64,000 bases of DNA from Longicatena caecimuris (GTDB lineage Bacteria > Bacillota_I > Bacilli_A > Erysipelotrichales > Erysipelotrichaceae), in contig NZ_SMBP01000003.1 in NCBI RefSeq assembly GCF_004341945.1, positions 62,001-126,000 on the forward strand. The letters run 5' to 3'. Shown here in pieces: positions 55,181 to 63,083 of this stretch; positions within the stretch are counted from its first letter, which is position 1; the number at the start of each line of letters is the position of its first letter. Both the position numbers and the translations under genes were made by a program. The notes beneath the pieces are model-generated. The model was not told where the DNA came from and did not search any database. It saw only the letters and a program-made list of their open reading frames with translations.

Positions 55181-55771
55181 ATGATCACTTTTCAGAAAGC
55201 AGAGCTAGTTATATCTGCTCCCGATAAAAAATCTTGGCCGGAAACCGATTTACCGGAAATCGTATTAGCAGGACGCAGCAATGTTGGTAAAAGCAGCTTT
55301 ATCAATACGATGTGTGGAAGAAAAAAACTTGCCTATGTAGGAAATACACCGGGGAAAACAAGACTTTTAAACTTCTTTAACCTAGATGATAAATACATGT
55401 TTGTCGATGTACCAGGCTATGGTTATGCTAATATATCAAAAGCACAGCTGCTAAAATTTGGCGAAATGATGGAAGATTATTTTGCCGAAAGAAAACAGAA
55501 AAAAGGGTTAGTCATCCTTGTGGACGCAAGGCATAAACCAACAGAGGATGATATCACCATGCTTGAATTTGCACGATATTATGAAATTCCGGTAGCTGTT
55601 GTTGCGACGAAAACAGATAAGCTGCCATCAACCAAATTAAAAAATCAATTAAAGATGATTCGTAAAGAATTGCAATTGAATGATCATGAGCCATTATTTC
55701 CATTCTCCGCTGAAAAAAAGACGGGAATGGAGGCGGTATGGGAGTATCTCATTCCTATCTTTGAATCTTAA
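55181..55771 (+). CDS. ysxC: Ribosome biogenesis GTPase YsxC/EngB
   Basis: A 196-residue GTPase needed for 50S assembly. G1 is GRSNVGKSSFIN, G3 is VDVPGYGYA (DxPG), G4 is TKTDKL and G5 is in FPFSAEKKTG. Length and motif order fit the YihA/YsxC family. The ATG directly follows the lon stop, with no space and no own promoter, so it is co-transcribed and probably translationally coupled. Confidence 0.97.
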   Translation: MITFQKAELVISAPDKKSWPETDLPEIVLAGRSNVGKSSFINTMCGRKKLAYVGNTPGKTRLLNFFNLDDKYMFVDVPGYGYANISKAQLLKFGEMMEDYFAERKQKKGLVILVDARHKPTEDDITMLEFARYYEIPVAVVATKTDKLPSTKLKNQLKMIRKELQLNDHEPLFPFSAEKKTGMEAVWEYLIPIFES

Positions 55772-55798
55772 GACGTGTGTAATGCACGTCTTTTCTTT
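55771..55798 (+). terminator. Terminator after ysxC
   Basis: AAGACGTG-TGTAATG-CACGTCTTTTCTTTT hairpin with T-rich tail. Confidence 0.85.
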
Positions 55799-55819
55799 TA
55801 TGAATTGGGTAACTAATTT

Positions 55820-55896
55820 TTTAGGGGTCTTTGCTAGAAATTTAGGGGGCAACTTTAGGGAATGAAGAAAACGAACTAAAATCTAAGACCCCTAAA
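55820..55896. repeat. Inverted and direct repeats of TTTAGGGG
   Basis: TTTAGGGGTCTT (55820-55831) and its exact complement AAGACCCCTAAA (55885-55896) form a 12-bp inverted repeat with 53 bases between. Weaker matches extend each arm to about 19 bases. Two further TTTAGGG units lie between the arms. No coding sense. Confidence 0.65.
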
Positions 55897-55919
55897 GTTT
55901 TAGATATCTTTTAAATTAG

Positions 55920-55948
55920 CAAAAGAAAAGCAGGGAATTCCTGCTTTA
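55920..55948 (-). terminator. Terminator of the deoR-type gene
   Basis: On the minus strand AAAGCAGG-AATTC-CCTGCTTT followed by TCTTTT. Confidence 0.8.
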
Positions 55949-55959
55949 GAAATTATATA

Positions 55960-56742
55960 TTAGGCCAAGATAACCTCTTGAATGGTTTTACGCAAATGCT
56001 CTTGTTGCTCATGTTCGATGGCATCATCGACAATGATGCGTGAAAGCTGTGATAAATCAGCGAATTTACAAAAACAGACTTTGTTGAATTTCGTAGAATC
56101 TACCAGTAAGATGGTTTCATTGGCAATGGCCATCATCTTTGCTTTTAGATGAGCCGTTCCAGCATTCGGTGTTGTCAATCCCTGTACCAGATCAATGGCA
56201 GAAGTTGTAAGGAAAAATTTATCGACATGGAAAGCGCTCAACATACGAATGGCAATATCGCCACAGGCAAAATGGAAACCATGACGAATTTCGCCACCAA
56301 TGGATATGATTTCAAAGTCCTGACGTTTTTCAAATGTATGCAACAACATCAAATCTGAAGTAATGATCTTCAGATTTTTTTTTGATGATTGAATCAAGGC
56401 ATTCGCAAATGCCAAGGCTGTCGTTCCGGTATCTAAGGCGAGGGTATCACCATCATGAACATAAGCAATTGCGCTTTGGGCTATTTTCATCTTCTTATCA
56501 TCATTTTTGCGATTATCTAATACTTCTTCCTGTTCAATCTTGTTACGTAAAACAGCTCCTCCATGTGTACGGATGATACTGCCGTTTTTTTCTAGTTCCC
56601 TTAGATCACTGCGTATCGTTGCAGGGGTGATATCAAATAATTTTGCTAGCTCACTCACACTGCAACGGGTGTTTGTTTTAATGAAATTCATAATTTTGCG
56701 TTTTCGCTCTTCCGCAAAAAGCGGATTTGGGTTCTTCTGCAT
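55960..56742 (-). CDS. DeoR-family sugar-operon repressor
   Basis: A 260-residue regulator. The N-terminal HTH (about residues 12-65) has RKRKIMNFIKTNTRCSVSELAKLFDITPATIRSDLREL and the wing RTHGGAV. The C-terminal DeoRC sensor domain (about 85-240) has DGDTLALDTGTTALAFANAL and KFFLTTSAIDLVQGLTTPN. Such proteins repress sugar operons until a phosphorylated sugar binds. It is divergent from the six-gene PTS/DeoC operon and shares with it the intergenic region that carries several candidate sites. Confidence 0.93.
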   Translation of the reverse strand: MQKNPNPLFAEERKRKIMNFIKTNTRCSVSELAKLFDITPATIRSDLRELEKNGSIIRTHGGAVLRNKIEQEEVLDNRKNDDKKMKIAQSAIAYVHDGDTLALDTGTTALAFANALIQSSKKNLKIITSDLMLLHTFEKRQDFEIISIGGEIRHGFHFACGDIAIRMLSAFHVDKFFLTTSAIDLVQGLTTPNAGTAHLKAKMMAIANETILLVDSTKFNKVCFCKFADLSQLSRIIVDDAIEHEQQEHLRKTIQEVILA

Positions 56743-56763
56743 AATTTCACTTCCCTTATGTAT

Positions 56764-56792
56764 ATTTTAGCAGATTATAGAAAAGTAAGCAA
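56764..56792 (-). promoter_or_regulatory. Promoter of the DeoR-type gene
   Basis: On the minus strand TTGCTT (56787-56792), exactly 17 bp, TAAAAT (56764-56769). The -35 touches the candidate operator at 56791-56804. Confidence 0.7.
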
Positions 56793-56804
56793 ACGAAAAT
56801 AAAT
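56791..56804 (+). promoter_or_regulatory. DeoR operator candidate 1
   Basis: AAACGAAAATAAAT. The same motif with one change recurs at 56866-56879. It overlaps the -35 box of the regulator's own promoter. Confidence 0.55.
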
Positions 56805-56814
56805 AAAAATAAAA

Positions 56815-56832
56815 GTAAATAAATATATTTAC
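56815..56832 (+). promoter_or_regulatory. Inverted-repeat operator candidate
   Basis: GTAAATA-AATA-TATTTAC, perfect seven-base arms. It overlaps the -35 box (56828-56833) of the deoC operon promoter. Confidence 0.6.
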
Positions 56833-56856
56833 AAAACAAAAATATAGGGCTATAAT
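56828..56856 (+). promoter_or_regulatory. Promoter of the deoC-PTS operon
   Basis: TTTACA (56828-56833), exactly 17 bp, TATAAT (56851-56856). Confidence 0.85.
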
Positions 56857-56865
56857 GAACCTGTA

Positions 56866-56879
56866 AAACGAAAGTAAAT
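56866..56879 (+). promoter_or_regulatory. DeoR operator candidate 2
   Basis: AAACGAAAGTAAAT, 13 of 14 bases identical to candidate 1, placed about +4 to +17 of the transcript and just before AGGAGG (56886-56891). Binding here would block transcription. Confidence 0.55.
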
Positions 56880-56897
56880 GAAAATAGGAGGAATTAA

Positions 56898-57572
56898 ATG
56901 AAAATAACAAGAAAAGAATTAGCGGGTATGGTGGATCACACAAACTTAAAAGCTTATGCGACAAAAGAAGATTTCCAACAGCTATGCGAGGAAGCGAAAG
57001 CTTATGGGTTTAAATCTGTAGCAATCAATTCCTATCCAGTTGCGATGTGTCGTAAGATGTTGGAAAATTCTTCGGTATTATGTGGAGCTGCTATTGGTTT
57101 TCCATTAGGGCAAACCACGATTGCTGTAAAAGCGGCCGAAGTTGAAGATGCCATTGGCCATGGATGTCAGGAATTTGATTATGTATGCAATATCGGCAAA
57201 GTAAAAGAACATGATTATGCCTACCTTCGCAAAGAAATGGAATGTTTAGTAGGAATTGCTCGCAAACATGGGGTTTGTTGCAAAGTGATTTTTGAAACCT
57301 GTTATTTAGAGGAAGATGAAATCATCGAGCTTGCGAAAATTGCAAAAGAAGAAGAACCTGATTTTGTGAAAACATCAACCGGCTTTGGCAGTGCTGGTGC
57401 AACAATTGCCCATGTAAGGCTCATGAAACAATATGCCGGTGATAAGGTACAAGTAAAAGCAGCCGGTGGTATCCGCGATCTGAAAACTGCACTAGCCATG
57501 ATAGAAGCAGGAGCAACTCGTCTAGGTACTTCCTCAGGCATAAAAATATGCGATGAACTGGCAGAAAAATAA
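56898..57572 (+). CDS. deoC: DeoC-family deoxyribose-phosphate aldolase
   Basis: A 224-residue class I aldolase. The Schiff-base lysine lies in FVKTSTGFGSAGAT (about residue 156) and the proton-relay lysine in VQVKAAGGIRDL. The active-site Asp region reads EFDYVCNIGKVKEHD. DeoC splits 2-deoxyribose 5-phosphate into acetaldehyde and glyceraldehyde 3-phosphate. Here it leads an operon with a fructose-type PTS and two dehydrogenases, but with no nucleoside phosphorylase, phosphopentomutase or deoxyribokinase, so its real substrate may be another phosphorylated deoxy- or keto-sugar. AGGAGG precedes the ATG. Confidence 0.93.
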   Translation: MKITRKELAGMVDHTNLKAYATKEDFQQLCEEAKAYGFKSVAINSYPVAMCRKMLENSSVLCGAAIGFPLGQTTIAVKAAEVEDAIGHGCQEFDYVCNIGKVKEHDYAYLRKEMECLVGIARKHGVCCKVIFETCYLEEDEIIELAKIAKEEEPDFVKTSTGFGSAGATIAHVRLMKQYAGDKVQVKAAGGIRDLKTALAMIEAGATRLGTSSGIKICDELAEK

Positions 57573-57580
57573 GGAGATCA

Positions 57581-58027
57581 ATGATGAATATACAAGAATA
57601 TATCAGTAAGGATTGTGTAACTTTCCAACTCCAAGCTGATAAGAAAGAAGCCGCATTAAAGGAAATGGCAGAACTACTATATCAAGCAGGGAAAGTGAAG
57701 AATTTATCACTTTATCTGAAAGCAGTAGAAGAAAGAGAATTGGAATATACGACCGGGATAGGAGGTGGAATTGCTATACCGCACGGGAAATCGGCTACTG
57801 TACCCCATGCCTGTATTGCCTTTGGCAAGAGTGAAACGGGTATTACCTGGAATTCACTTGATGAAAAGCCTGTCTATTGTGTATTCATGCTCGCTATACC
57901 GGAACATGAAGATGAAACGCATTTGGATATGCTCAGTACATTGGCGCGTAAGCTCATGCATCAGGAAGTTCAAGAGGCATTGTTACAGGCAAATGATATA
58001 GATACATTTTATCAAGCTATCGAATAA
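57581..58027 (+). CDS. PTS fructose/mannitol-type EIIA component
   Basis: A 147-148-residue EIIA (PTS_EIIA_2). The phosphorylated histidine is in GGGIAIPHGKSATVPHACIA, the classical motif. It passes phosphate from HPr to the EIIB domain of the next gene. Two adjacent ATGs (57581 and 57584) are both reachable from AAGGAG; the second has the better spacing. It starts 8 bp after deoC and is followed after 32 bp by EIIBC. Confidence 0.93.
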   Translation: MMNIQEYISKDCVTFQLQADKKEAALKEMAELLYQAGKVKNLSLYLKAVEERELEYTTGIGGGIAIPHGKSATVPHACIAFGKSETGITWNSLDEKPVYCVFMLAIPEHEDETHLDMLSTLARKLMHQEVQEALLQANDIDTFYQAIE

Positions 58028-58059
58028 TAAACATCGTAGATGAAAAAGGAGAAGATATT

Positions 58060-59430
58060 ATGAAACTGATTGCGATTACATCATGTTCAACCGGAATTGC
58101 CCATACATATATGGCAGCTGAGGCATTAGAAATAGCCGCAAAAGATATCGGATGGAACATCAAGGTTGAAACGCAGGGGTCGGTGGGGGCTAAAAATGTA
58201 TTAACTCAAGAAGATATTGAGGCTGCAGATGCTGTTGTCATAGCGGCAAGCACATCTGTAAACAAAGATCGTTTCCATGGAAAACGCTTATATGAAGTAG
58301 ATGTCAATGATGCCATCAAAAATGGACAACAGGTTTTAAAGGATTCTTTGCAAGCTCCTATCTATGGAGGTGCTAAACAAACAGAAACCATAAAGGTTGA
58401 AAAAGAAAGTAATAACAACTTTAAAGGTATTTACGCTCATTTGATGACAGGTGTATCTTATATGATTCCATTTGTTGTAGCCGGTGGTATCATGACTGCA
58501 TTATCTTTTGCATTTGGTGGTATTAATTCAGAAGGAGCAATTGCCGAAGCCTTTAAGACCATCGGTGGTACTGCCATGGGATTGATGTGGGCAGCACTTG
58601 GCGGTTATGTGGCTTTCTCTATTTCTGATCGTCCAGGACTTGTACCAGGCATGGTTGCCGGTATGTTGGCATCTTCTTCCGGGTCTGGCTTTTTAGGAGC
58701 ATTGCTAGGAGGCTTTATTGCAGGTTACTCGGTTTTAGGTGTTAAAAAAGCCTTTGTAAAATTACCAGAGAAATTTGAAGGTCTGATGCCGGTCTTGATC
58801 ATTCCGGTACTATCCTGTATCATTACCGGTTTCTTAATGGTCTTTGTCGTAGGAAAACCACTTACTTGGTTGAATGAAACCTTGACATCTTGGCTGACAA
58901 GCATGAGTGGTGCTAGCTCCGTTGTATTAGGGGTTATTCTTGGTGCCATGATGGCAATTGACCTTGCCGGCCCTATTGGAAAAGCAGCATATTTCTTTGG
59001 TGTAGCATCTTTAACAGCCTTAACGCAAGGACAGACAAGTCCGGTAATGGCAGCGGTAATGTTATCTGGTATGGTACCTCCACTTGCTATGGCCTTATCT
59101 TCCACAGTGTTGGCAAAGAAAAAATATACACGCGATGAGCGTGAATCAGGAAAAACAGCATGGATTCTTGGTCTATCCTTTATATCCGAAGGAGCGATTC
59201 CCTTTGCGGTAGCTGATCCAATTCGTGTTCTTGCCTCTGTTACGGTAGGTTCTGCGATTACCGGGGCATTATCGATGGTTTTCAATTGTGGCCTTGCTGT
59301 ACCACATGGAGGATTCTTTGTCTTGTTAATTCCCGGTGCTACATCCAATGTCTTTATGATGGTATTGGCATTAGCTGTTGGTACGGTTGTATCCGCCTTG
59401 CTGGTATCTTTATGGAAGAAGGAAAAATAA
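58060..59430 (+). CDS. PTS fructose-type EIIBC component
   Basis: A 456-residue protein. EIIB (residues 1 to about 105) has the phospho-cysteine in ITSCSTGIAHTYMAAEAL (Cys9), and QGSVGAKN. EIIC (about 120-456) has about nine membrane helices, starting GVSYMIPFVVAGGIMTALSFAFGG and including SEGAIPFAVADP and VPHGGFFVLL. It imports and phosphorylates one sugar or polyol. The absence of a 1-phosphofructokinase gene nearby argues that the substrate is not fructose. AAAGGAGA lies before the ATG. Confidence 0.93.
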   Translation: MKLIAITSCSTGIAHTYMAAEALEIAAKDIGWNIKVETQGSVGAKNVLTQEDIEAADAVVIAASTSVNKDRFHGKRLYEVDVNDAIKNGQQVLKDSLQAPIYGGAKQTETIKVEKESNNNFKGIYAHLMTGVSYMIPFVVAGGIMTALSFAFGGINSEGAIAEAFKTIGGTAMGLMWAALGGYVAFSISDRPGLVPGMVAGMLASSSGSGFLGALLGGFIAGYSVLGVKKAFVKLPEKFEGLMPVLIIPVLSCIITGFLMVFVVGKPLTWLNETLTSWLTSMSGASSVVLGVILGAMMAIDLAGPIGKAAYFFGVASLTALTQGQTSPVMAAVMLSGMVPPLAMALSSTVLAKKKYTRDERESGKTAWILGLSFISEGAIPFAVADPIRVLASVTVGSAITGALSMVFNCGLAVPHGGFFVLLIPGATSNVFMMVLALAVGTVVSALLVSLWKKEK

Positions 59431-59431
59431 T

Positions 59432-60454
59432 ATGAAAGATTGTCTAAACGTCTGTTTAATAGGAACAGGAAGAGCAGGCATGATCCATGCCCGCAGCTAT
59501 ATGGGAAACGTCGTGGGAGCACGTTTGTTGGCAATATGTGATCCCTGTGAAGAAAATTTAAAAAAAGCCCAAGAAGAACTTCATGTTGCTTATACGTATG
59601 CGGATTATCAAGTGGCACTACAGAATAAAGAGATAGATGCGGTCATTGTGGTGACACCAACAGGTACTCATAAAGAAATCGTGCTGGCGGCAGCTTCTGC
59701 TGGCAAACACGTGTTCTGCGAAAAACCGATGGCGATTTCAGCGGAAGAATGTGATGAGATGATAGCAGCTTGTAAACAACATCATGTAAAGCTACAAGTA
59801 GGATTTATGCGGCGTTATGATGAGAGCTTTCAGAAAGCAAAAGAAGTCATTACATCTGGTAGGATCGGTGAAGTGACAATGATTAAATCACTGACCCATG
59901 GACCAAGTGAGCCCAAAGAATGGATGTATGATATAGCAAAAAGCAGTGGACCTATCGGAGAAGTTAACAGCCATGATTTCGATACGTTGCGCTGGTATGC
60001 CGACAGCGAAGTAAAAAGTATCCATGCAATTGGAAGAAATTTTCGCTCCTGCGAAAAAAAAGCAGAATATCCAGACTATTATGATACCGTGGCTGTATTA
60101 TTGGAATTTGAAAATGGCATTATCGGCATGATTGATGGAGCACAATATGTACAGTATGGCTATGATGCCAGAGCGGAGATATTAGGTACATGTGGCAATG
60201 TATTGGTAGGTTCACAGAAAAACAACAATGTGAGCATCGCCACTCATGATAAGTGCATGCATGCTGAAGTCATGCCTTCCTGGACAAAGTTATTTAAAGA
60301 TGCTTATATTAATGAAGCAAGAGATTTTATTCGTTGCATACGTGAAGATGATACCCCTAGAGTTAGTGGACATGATGGTAAAATGGCATTGATTCTGGTA
60401 CGTGAAGGATTGCGTTCGTTACTTGAAAAACGACCAATCAGAATAGGAGAGTAA
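59432..60454 (+). CDS. Gfo/Idh/MocA-family NAD(P)-dependent oxidoreductase
   Basis: A 340-residue oxidoreductase. The N-terminal Rossmann domain has CLIGTGRAGMIHARSY, and the motif CEKPMAISAEECDEM holds the catalytic Lys. The second part has GFMRRYDESF and GEVNSHDFDTLRWYA, with an active-site His/Asp pattern like inositol 2-dehydrogenase. Such enzymes oxidise a ring hydroxyl of inositols, sugars or sugar phosphates. The ATG at 59432, 1 bp after the EIIBC stop, is chosen; upstream in-frame codons lie inside that gene. It probably oxidises the imported phosphorylated compound or its product. Confidence 0.9.
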   Translation: MKDCLNVCLIGTGRAGMIHARSYMGNVVGARLLAICDPCEENLKKAQEELHVAYTYADYQVALQNKEIDAVIVVTPTGTHKEIVLAAASAGKHVFCEKPMAISAEECDEMIAACKQHHVKLQVGFMRRYDESFQKAKEVITSGRIGEVTMIKSLTHGPSEPKEWMYDIAKSSGPIGEVNSHDFDTLRWYADSEVKSIHAIGRNFRSCEKKAEYPDYYDTVAVLLEFENGIIGMIDGAQYVQYGYDARAEILGTCGNVLVGSQKNNNVSIATHDKCMHAEVMPSWTKLFKDAYINEARDFIRCIREDDTPRVSGHDGKMALILVREGLRSLLEKRPIRIGE

Positions 60455-60456
60455 AA

Positions 60457-61494
60457 ATGAAAGCTGCATTATTAAAAGGAAAGCTAGACATTAGCGTAGA
60501 AGAAGTTCCGCTGCCGGAAATAGGGGATGATGAAATCCTATTAAAGGTGAAAGCCGCAAGTATTTGTGGCAGTGATGTTCGGATGTATAAGAATGGTTAT
60601 CAACATGTGTCTAAAGAACATCCTTTGATTATCGGCCATGAATTTGCCGGGGTCATTGAGAAAATCGGTAAACAAGTCACGGCGTATGAAGTAGGGCAGC
60701 GAGTAGCTGTTGCGCCCAATATGGGATGTGGCACTTGTGATCATTGTGTGAGTGGTGAAACACATCTGTGTGAGCATTACCAAGCCTTTGGTATTAATAT
60801 GAATGGTGGGTTTGCCGAATATGTAAAAATTCCGGCAACCGCCATTCAACAAGGAAATATCACGGTATTACAGGATGCGATTTCCTTTGCGGAAGCTGCT
60901 TTGGTGGAGCCTTTAAGTTGTGTGTATAATGGGCAAAAGCGTCTGCATATGACACCGGGAAAAGATGTTTTGATTATCGGCGCTGGACCGATTGGAATCA
61001 TGCATATCATGGTGGCAAAATTGTTTGGTGCTGCCAAGGTGTTCATGAATGATCTCAGTCGTGAACGGATGGAACAGGCGAAGAAACTCTTTCCTGATTT
61101 GATTCTGGTGGAAGGTGATTTACAAGAGGAGATACGCAAGCGTACGGGAAAGGGTGTAGATGTATGCATCATTGCAGCTCCGGCACCAACAGCACAAACA
61201 CAATCCTTGCAGTATATGAATATGAATGGGCAGCTGTTATTTTTTGGCGGTCTTCCTAAAGATCGCGAAAATGTATCATTAAATACGAATCTTGTACATT
61301 ACAAGCAATTGAGCATTTATGGCTGTACCAGACAAAGTGTCATGGATTATCGACTTTGCAGCAAATTGGTAAACGATAAACGTATCCCTTTGAACAGCAT
61401 CATATCCGCAACATATCCCATCGATGATTTCATGGAGGCGATGGATAAGGCAGCACATGCCGTTGGTTTAAAACATGTCATTACGTTTGCATAA
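60457..61494 (+). CDS. Zinc-dependent medium-chain alcohol dehydrogenase (sorbitol/threonine-dehydrogenase type)
   Basis: A 345-residue MDR enzyme. Catalytic zinc residues: Cys in SICGSD, and His-Glu in IIGHEFAGV. The structural zinc is held by four Cys in CGTCDHCVSGETHLC. The coenzyme domain has VLIIGAGPIGIM. Close families are galactitol-1-phosphate, sorbitol and L-threonine dehydrogenases. It follows the Gfo/Idh gene by 2 bp. It is the last gene of the operon and would oxidise a polyol phosphate or secondary alcohol with NAD(P). Confidence 0.92.
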   Translation: MKAALLKGKLDISVEEVPLPEIGDDEILLKVKAASICGSDVRMYKNGYQHVSKEHPLIIGHEFAGVIEKIGKQVTAYEVGQRVAVAPNMGCGTCDHCVSGETHLCEHYQAFGINMNGGFAEYVKIPATAIQQGNITVLQDAISFAEAALVEPLSCVYNGQKRLHMTPGKDVLIIGAGPIGIMHIMVAKLFGAAKVFMNDLSRERMEQAKKLFPDLILVEGDLQEEIRKRTGKGVDVCIIAAPAPTAQTQSLQYMNMNGQLLFFGGLPKDRENVSLNTNLVHYKQLSIYGCTRQSVMDYRLCSKLVNDKRIPLNSIISATYPIDDFMEAMDKAAHAVGLKHVITFA

Positions 61495-61548
61495 TCTGAT
61501 CAGACAGTGAGCATGACATAATGGTAGTAAATAAATATGAAAGCACAT

Positions 61549-61575
61549 AAAAAGGCGAGAAGTTCGCCTTTTTAT
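61549..61575. terminator. Bidirectional terminator after the PTS operon
   Basis: AAAAAGGCG-AGAAGTT-CGCCTTTTT, flanked by A-run and T-run. It also ends the converging ThyX-like gene. Confidence 0.88.
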
Positions 61576-61578
61576 TGT

Positions 61579-62211
61579 TTATTGTTCTTTTTGTTCCACA
61601 GCTAAGATCAATTCTTTTGCATAAGGTAAAGAAGCAATCCAATCACATACAACATGCCATTCATCCAGTTTGTGATTTCTTCTGGCATAATATATATTCA
61701 TTAACGTTTCATAATTCAAGGTACAGGTACGCAGTTGGTGGTAGCTGGTTGGCAATAGTTGAATCATGCTATACCAGACAGTTTTATCTTTTGTTTCTAA
61801 ATATTCCAAGCGCAACTCTTCCAATACCGCTATGACTGCTTTCAAAGATGCTAAGGCTTTTTCATTCATATGCTCATAAGAGAAGTCATCTAATGTAAAA
61901 GGCTTACTGGCAATTTTATGCATGGTGCTTGTTGAATTGGCAACCGTTGCTACTTTATAGGTGTCATATTCTTTCCACCAGTACATTGGTGCGGTAAAAT
62001 CTACGGAAACAAAAATCTGGCGAATAAATTTACGATGGTCACTGCCAGCCTTTGCTAAACGCTGTGCTAAAGATAAATCATTAGGCCCCATCACAAAGTT
62101 TCCTTCATCATCATAATAGGAATCCATGCGATTCCAGCTATTCATCGGATTACGAGCTCCGCGAATGGCGTTTTCAAAATTCATAACGCTGCAACGTTCA
62201 ATTTTTATCAT
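61579..62211 (-). CDS. ThyX-like protein of unknown function
   Basis: A 210-residue protein without signal or membrane segments. Segments such as DHRKFIRQIFVSVDFTAPMYWWKEYDTYK and TVANSTSTMHKI, and the later LPTSYHQLRTCTLNYETLMNIYYARRNHKLDEWHVVCDWI, recall the order of elements in flavin-dependent thymidylate synthase ThyX. The canonical RHRxxSxNExSxR motif is not present. It may be a diverged ThyX homologue that has lost or changed activity. AAGGAG precedes the ATG. It is a single gene with no metabolic neighbours. Confidence 0.6.
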   Translation of the reverse strand: MIKIERCSVMNFENAIRGARNPMNSWNRMDSYYDDEGNFVMGPNDLSLAQRLAKAGSDHRKFIRQIFVSVDFTAPMYWWKEYDTYKVATVANSTSTMHKIASKPFTLDDFSYEHMNEKALASLKAVIAVLEELRLEYLETKDKTVWYSMIQLLPTSYHQLRTCTLNYETLMNIYYARRNHKLDEWHVVCDWIASLPYAKELILAVEQKEQ

Positions 62212-62350
62212 AATTCTTTACTCCTTATTTTTTATTGTTGTATTTATTTTATCATAGAAAAGATAAAGTACAGAGAAGAAAGTTGTTTTTATTTTCACAT
62301 GGGCATATTTAGAGAAAAAGATGCATACATAGTGATAGGAGGATTTGACA

Positions 62351-63037
62351 ATGAAAACAATGAAGATTGAAAAGCATCTGTTTTATGCAGATGAAATAAA
62401 GCGTTTGCATACACTGCAGGCAAAAGAACAGCTGCAATATGATCAAGATGAAGATGGTATTCGGGCAACCGGGCCGCTGCATATTCAAGGTAGTTATGAA
62501 ACAATGGATGGCAATATAATACCTTTTGAAGAAGAATTGCAAATGGATGTATTAGCCCCTAGAGAAAAGTTGGGCACAATGCCTTTTGCTATGCAGGTGG
62601 AAGCATGCGAAGGGGAGATGGATGAAAATGGGATACTTGTAACAATACTCATGAACATTAGCGGCTTAAAAGAAGAAACAGAGAAACCACAGAAAAAAAT
62701 TACACCACAGCCGGTAACGACAACACCAATTCCACAACGAGAACAAACACCAGTACCGGATACATCGAACAGCAATAAGCAAGATGAAGAAGAAGCACAA
62801 GAGATTATCACTACTCCAGAAAATGAACAACCGGAAACGGAAAAAACGACGGTTGATGAATTTGAAGATTTATTTGAGGATGCCGATACCACGTATACTT
62901 CTTATCGCATGATTGTCGCAAAACCCAATGATACGTATGCCAGTATTGCCAATCGTTATGAGGTGAAAGAAGCTGATTTACGTGCATGTAATCATAATAA
63001 AACGATTGAGGCCAAAACTTTAGTAATCTTACCATGA
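62351..63037 (+). CDS. SpoVID-like spore-coat protein with C-terminal LysM domain
   Basis: A 228-residue protein. The N-terminal region (about 1-85: MKTMKIEKHLFYADEIKRLHTL, ATGPLHIQGSYETMDGNIIPFEEELQMDV) resembles the SpoVID/SipL N-terminal domain. A Pro/Thr/Glu-rich linker follows (about 105-175). The last 45 residues form a LysM fold (MIVAKPNDTYASIANRYEVKEADLRACNHNKTIEAKTLVILP). SpoVID anchors and spreads the coat around the forespore. Within the weak family similarity, this is the likely role. The ATG at 62351 is eight bases after AGGAGG. A possible sigma-E-like -10 (CATATTTA) lies near 62302. Confidence 0.75.
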   Translation: MKTMKIEKHLFYADEIKRLHTLQAKEQLQYDQDEDGIRATGPLHIQGSYETMDGNIIPFEEELQMDVLAPREKLGTMPFAMQVEACEGEMDENGILVTILMNISGLKEETEKPQKKITPQPVTTTPIPQREQTPVPDTSNSNKQDEEEAQEIITTPENEQPETEKTTVDEFEDLFEDADTTYTSYRMIVAKPNDTYASIANRYEVKEADLRACNHNKTIEAKTLVILP

Positions 63038-63063
63038 TGATTCTATTTGGAATCATCTTTTTC
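63036..63063 (+). terminator. Terminator after the LysM gene
   Basis: GATGATTC-TATTTG-GAATCATC followed by TTTTTCC; the stem includes the stop codon. Confidence 0.85.
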
Positions 63064-63083
63064 CTTTTAAGGGGTGCTTGAAC

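Noticed and set aside
56898-57572. Nucleoside salvage role for deoC
   Set aside because: The normal partners (phosphopentomutase, nucleoside phosphorylase, cytidine deaminase) are absent and the gene is embedded in a PTS/dehydrogenase operon.
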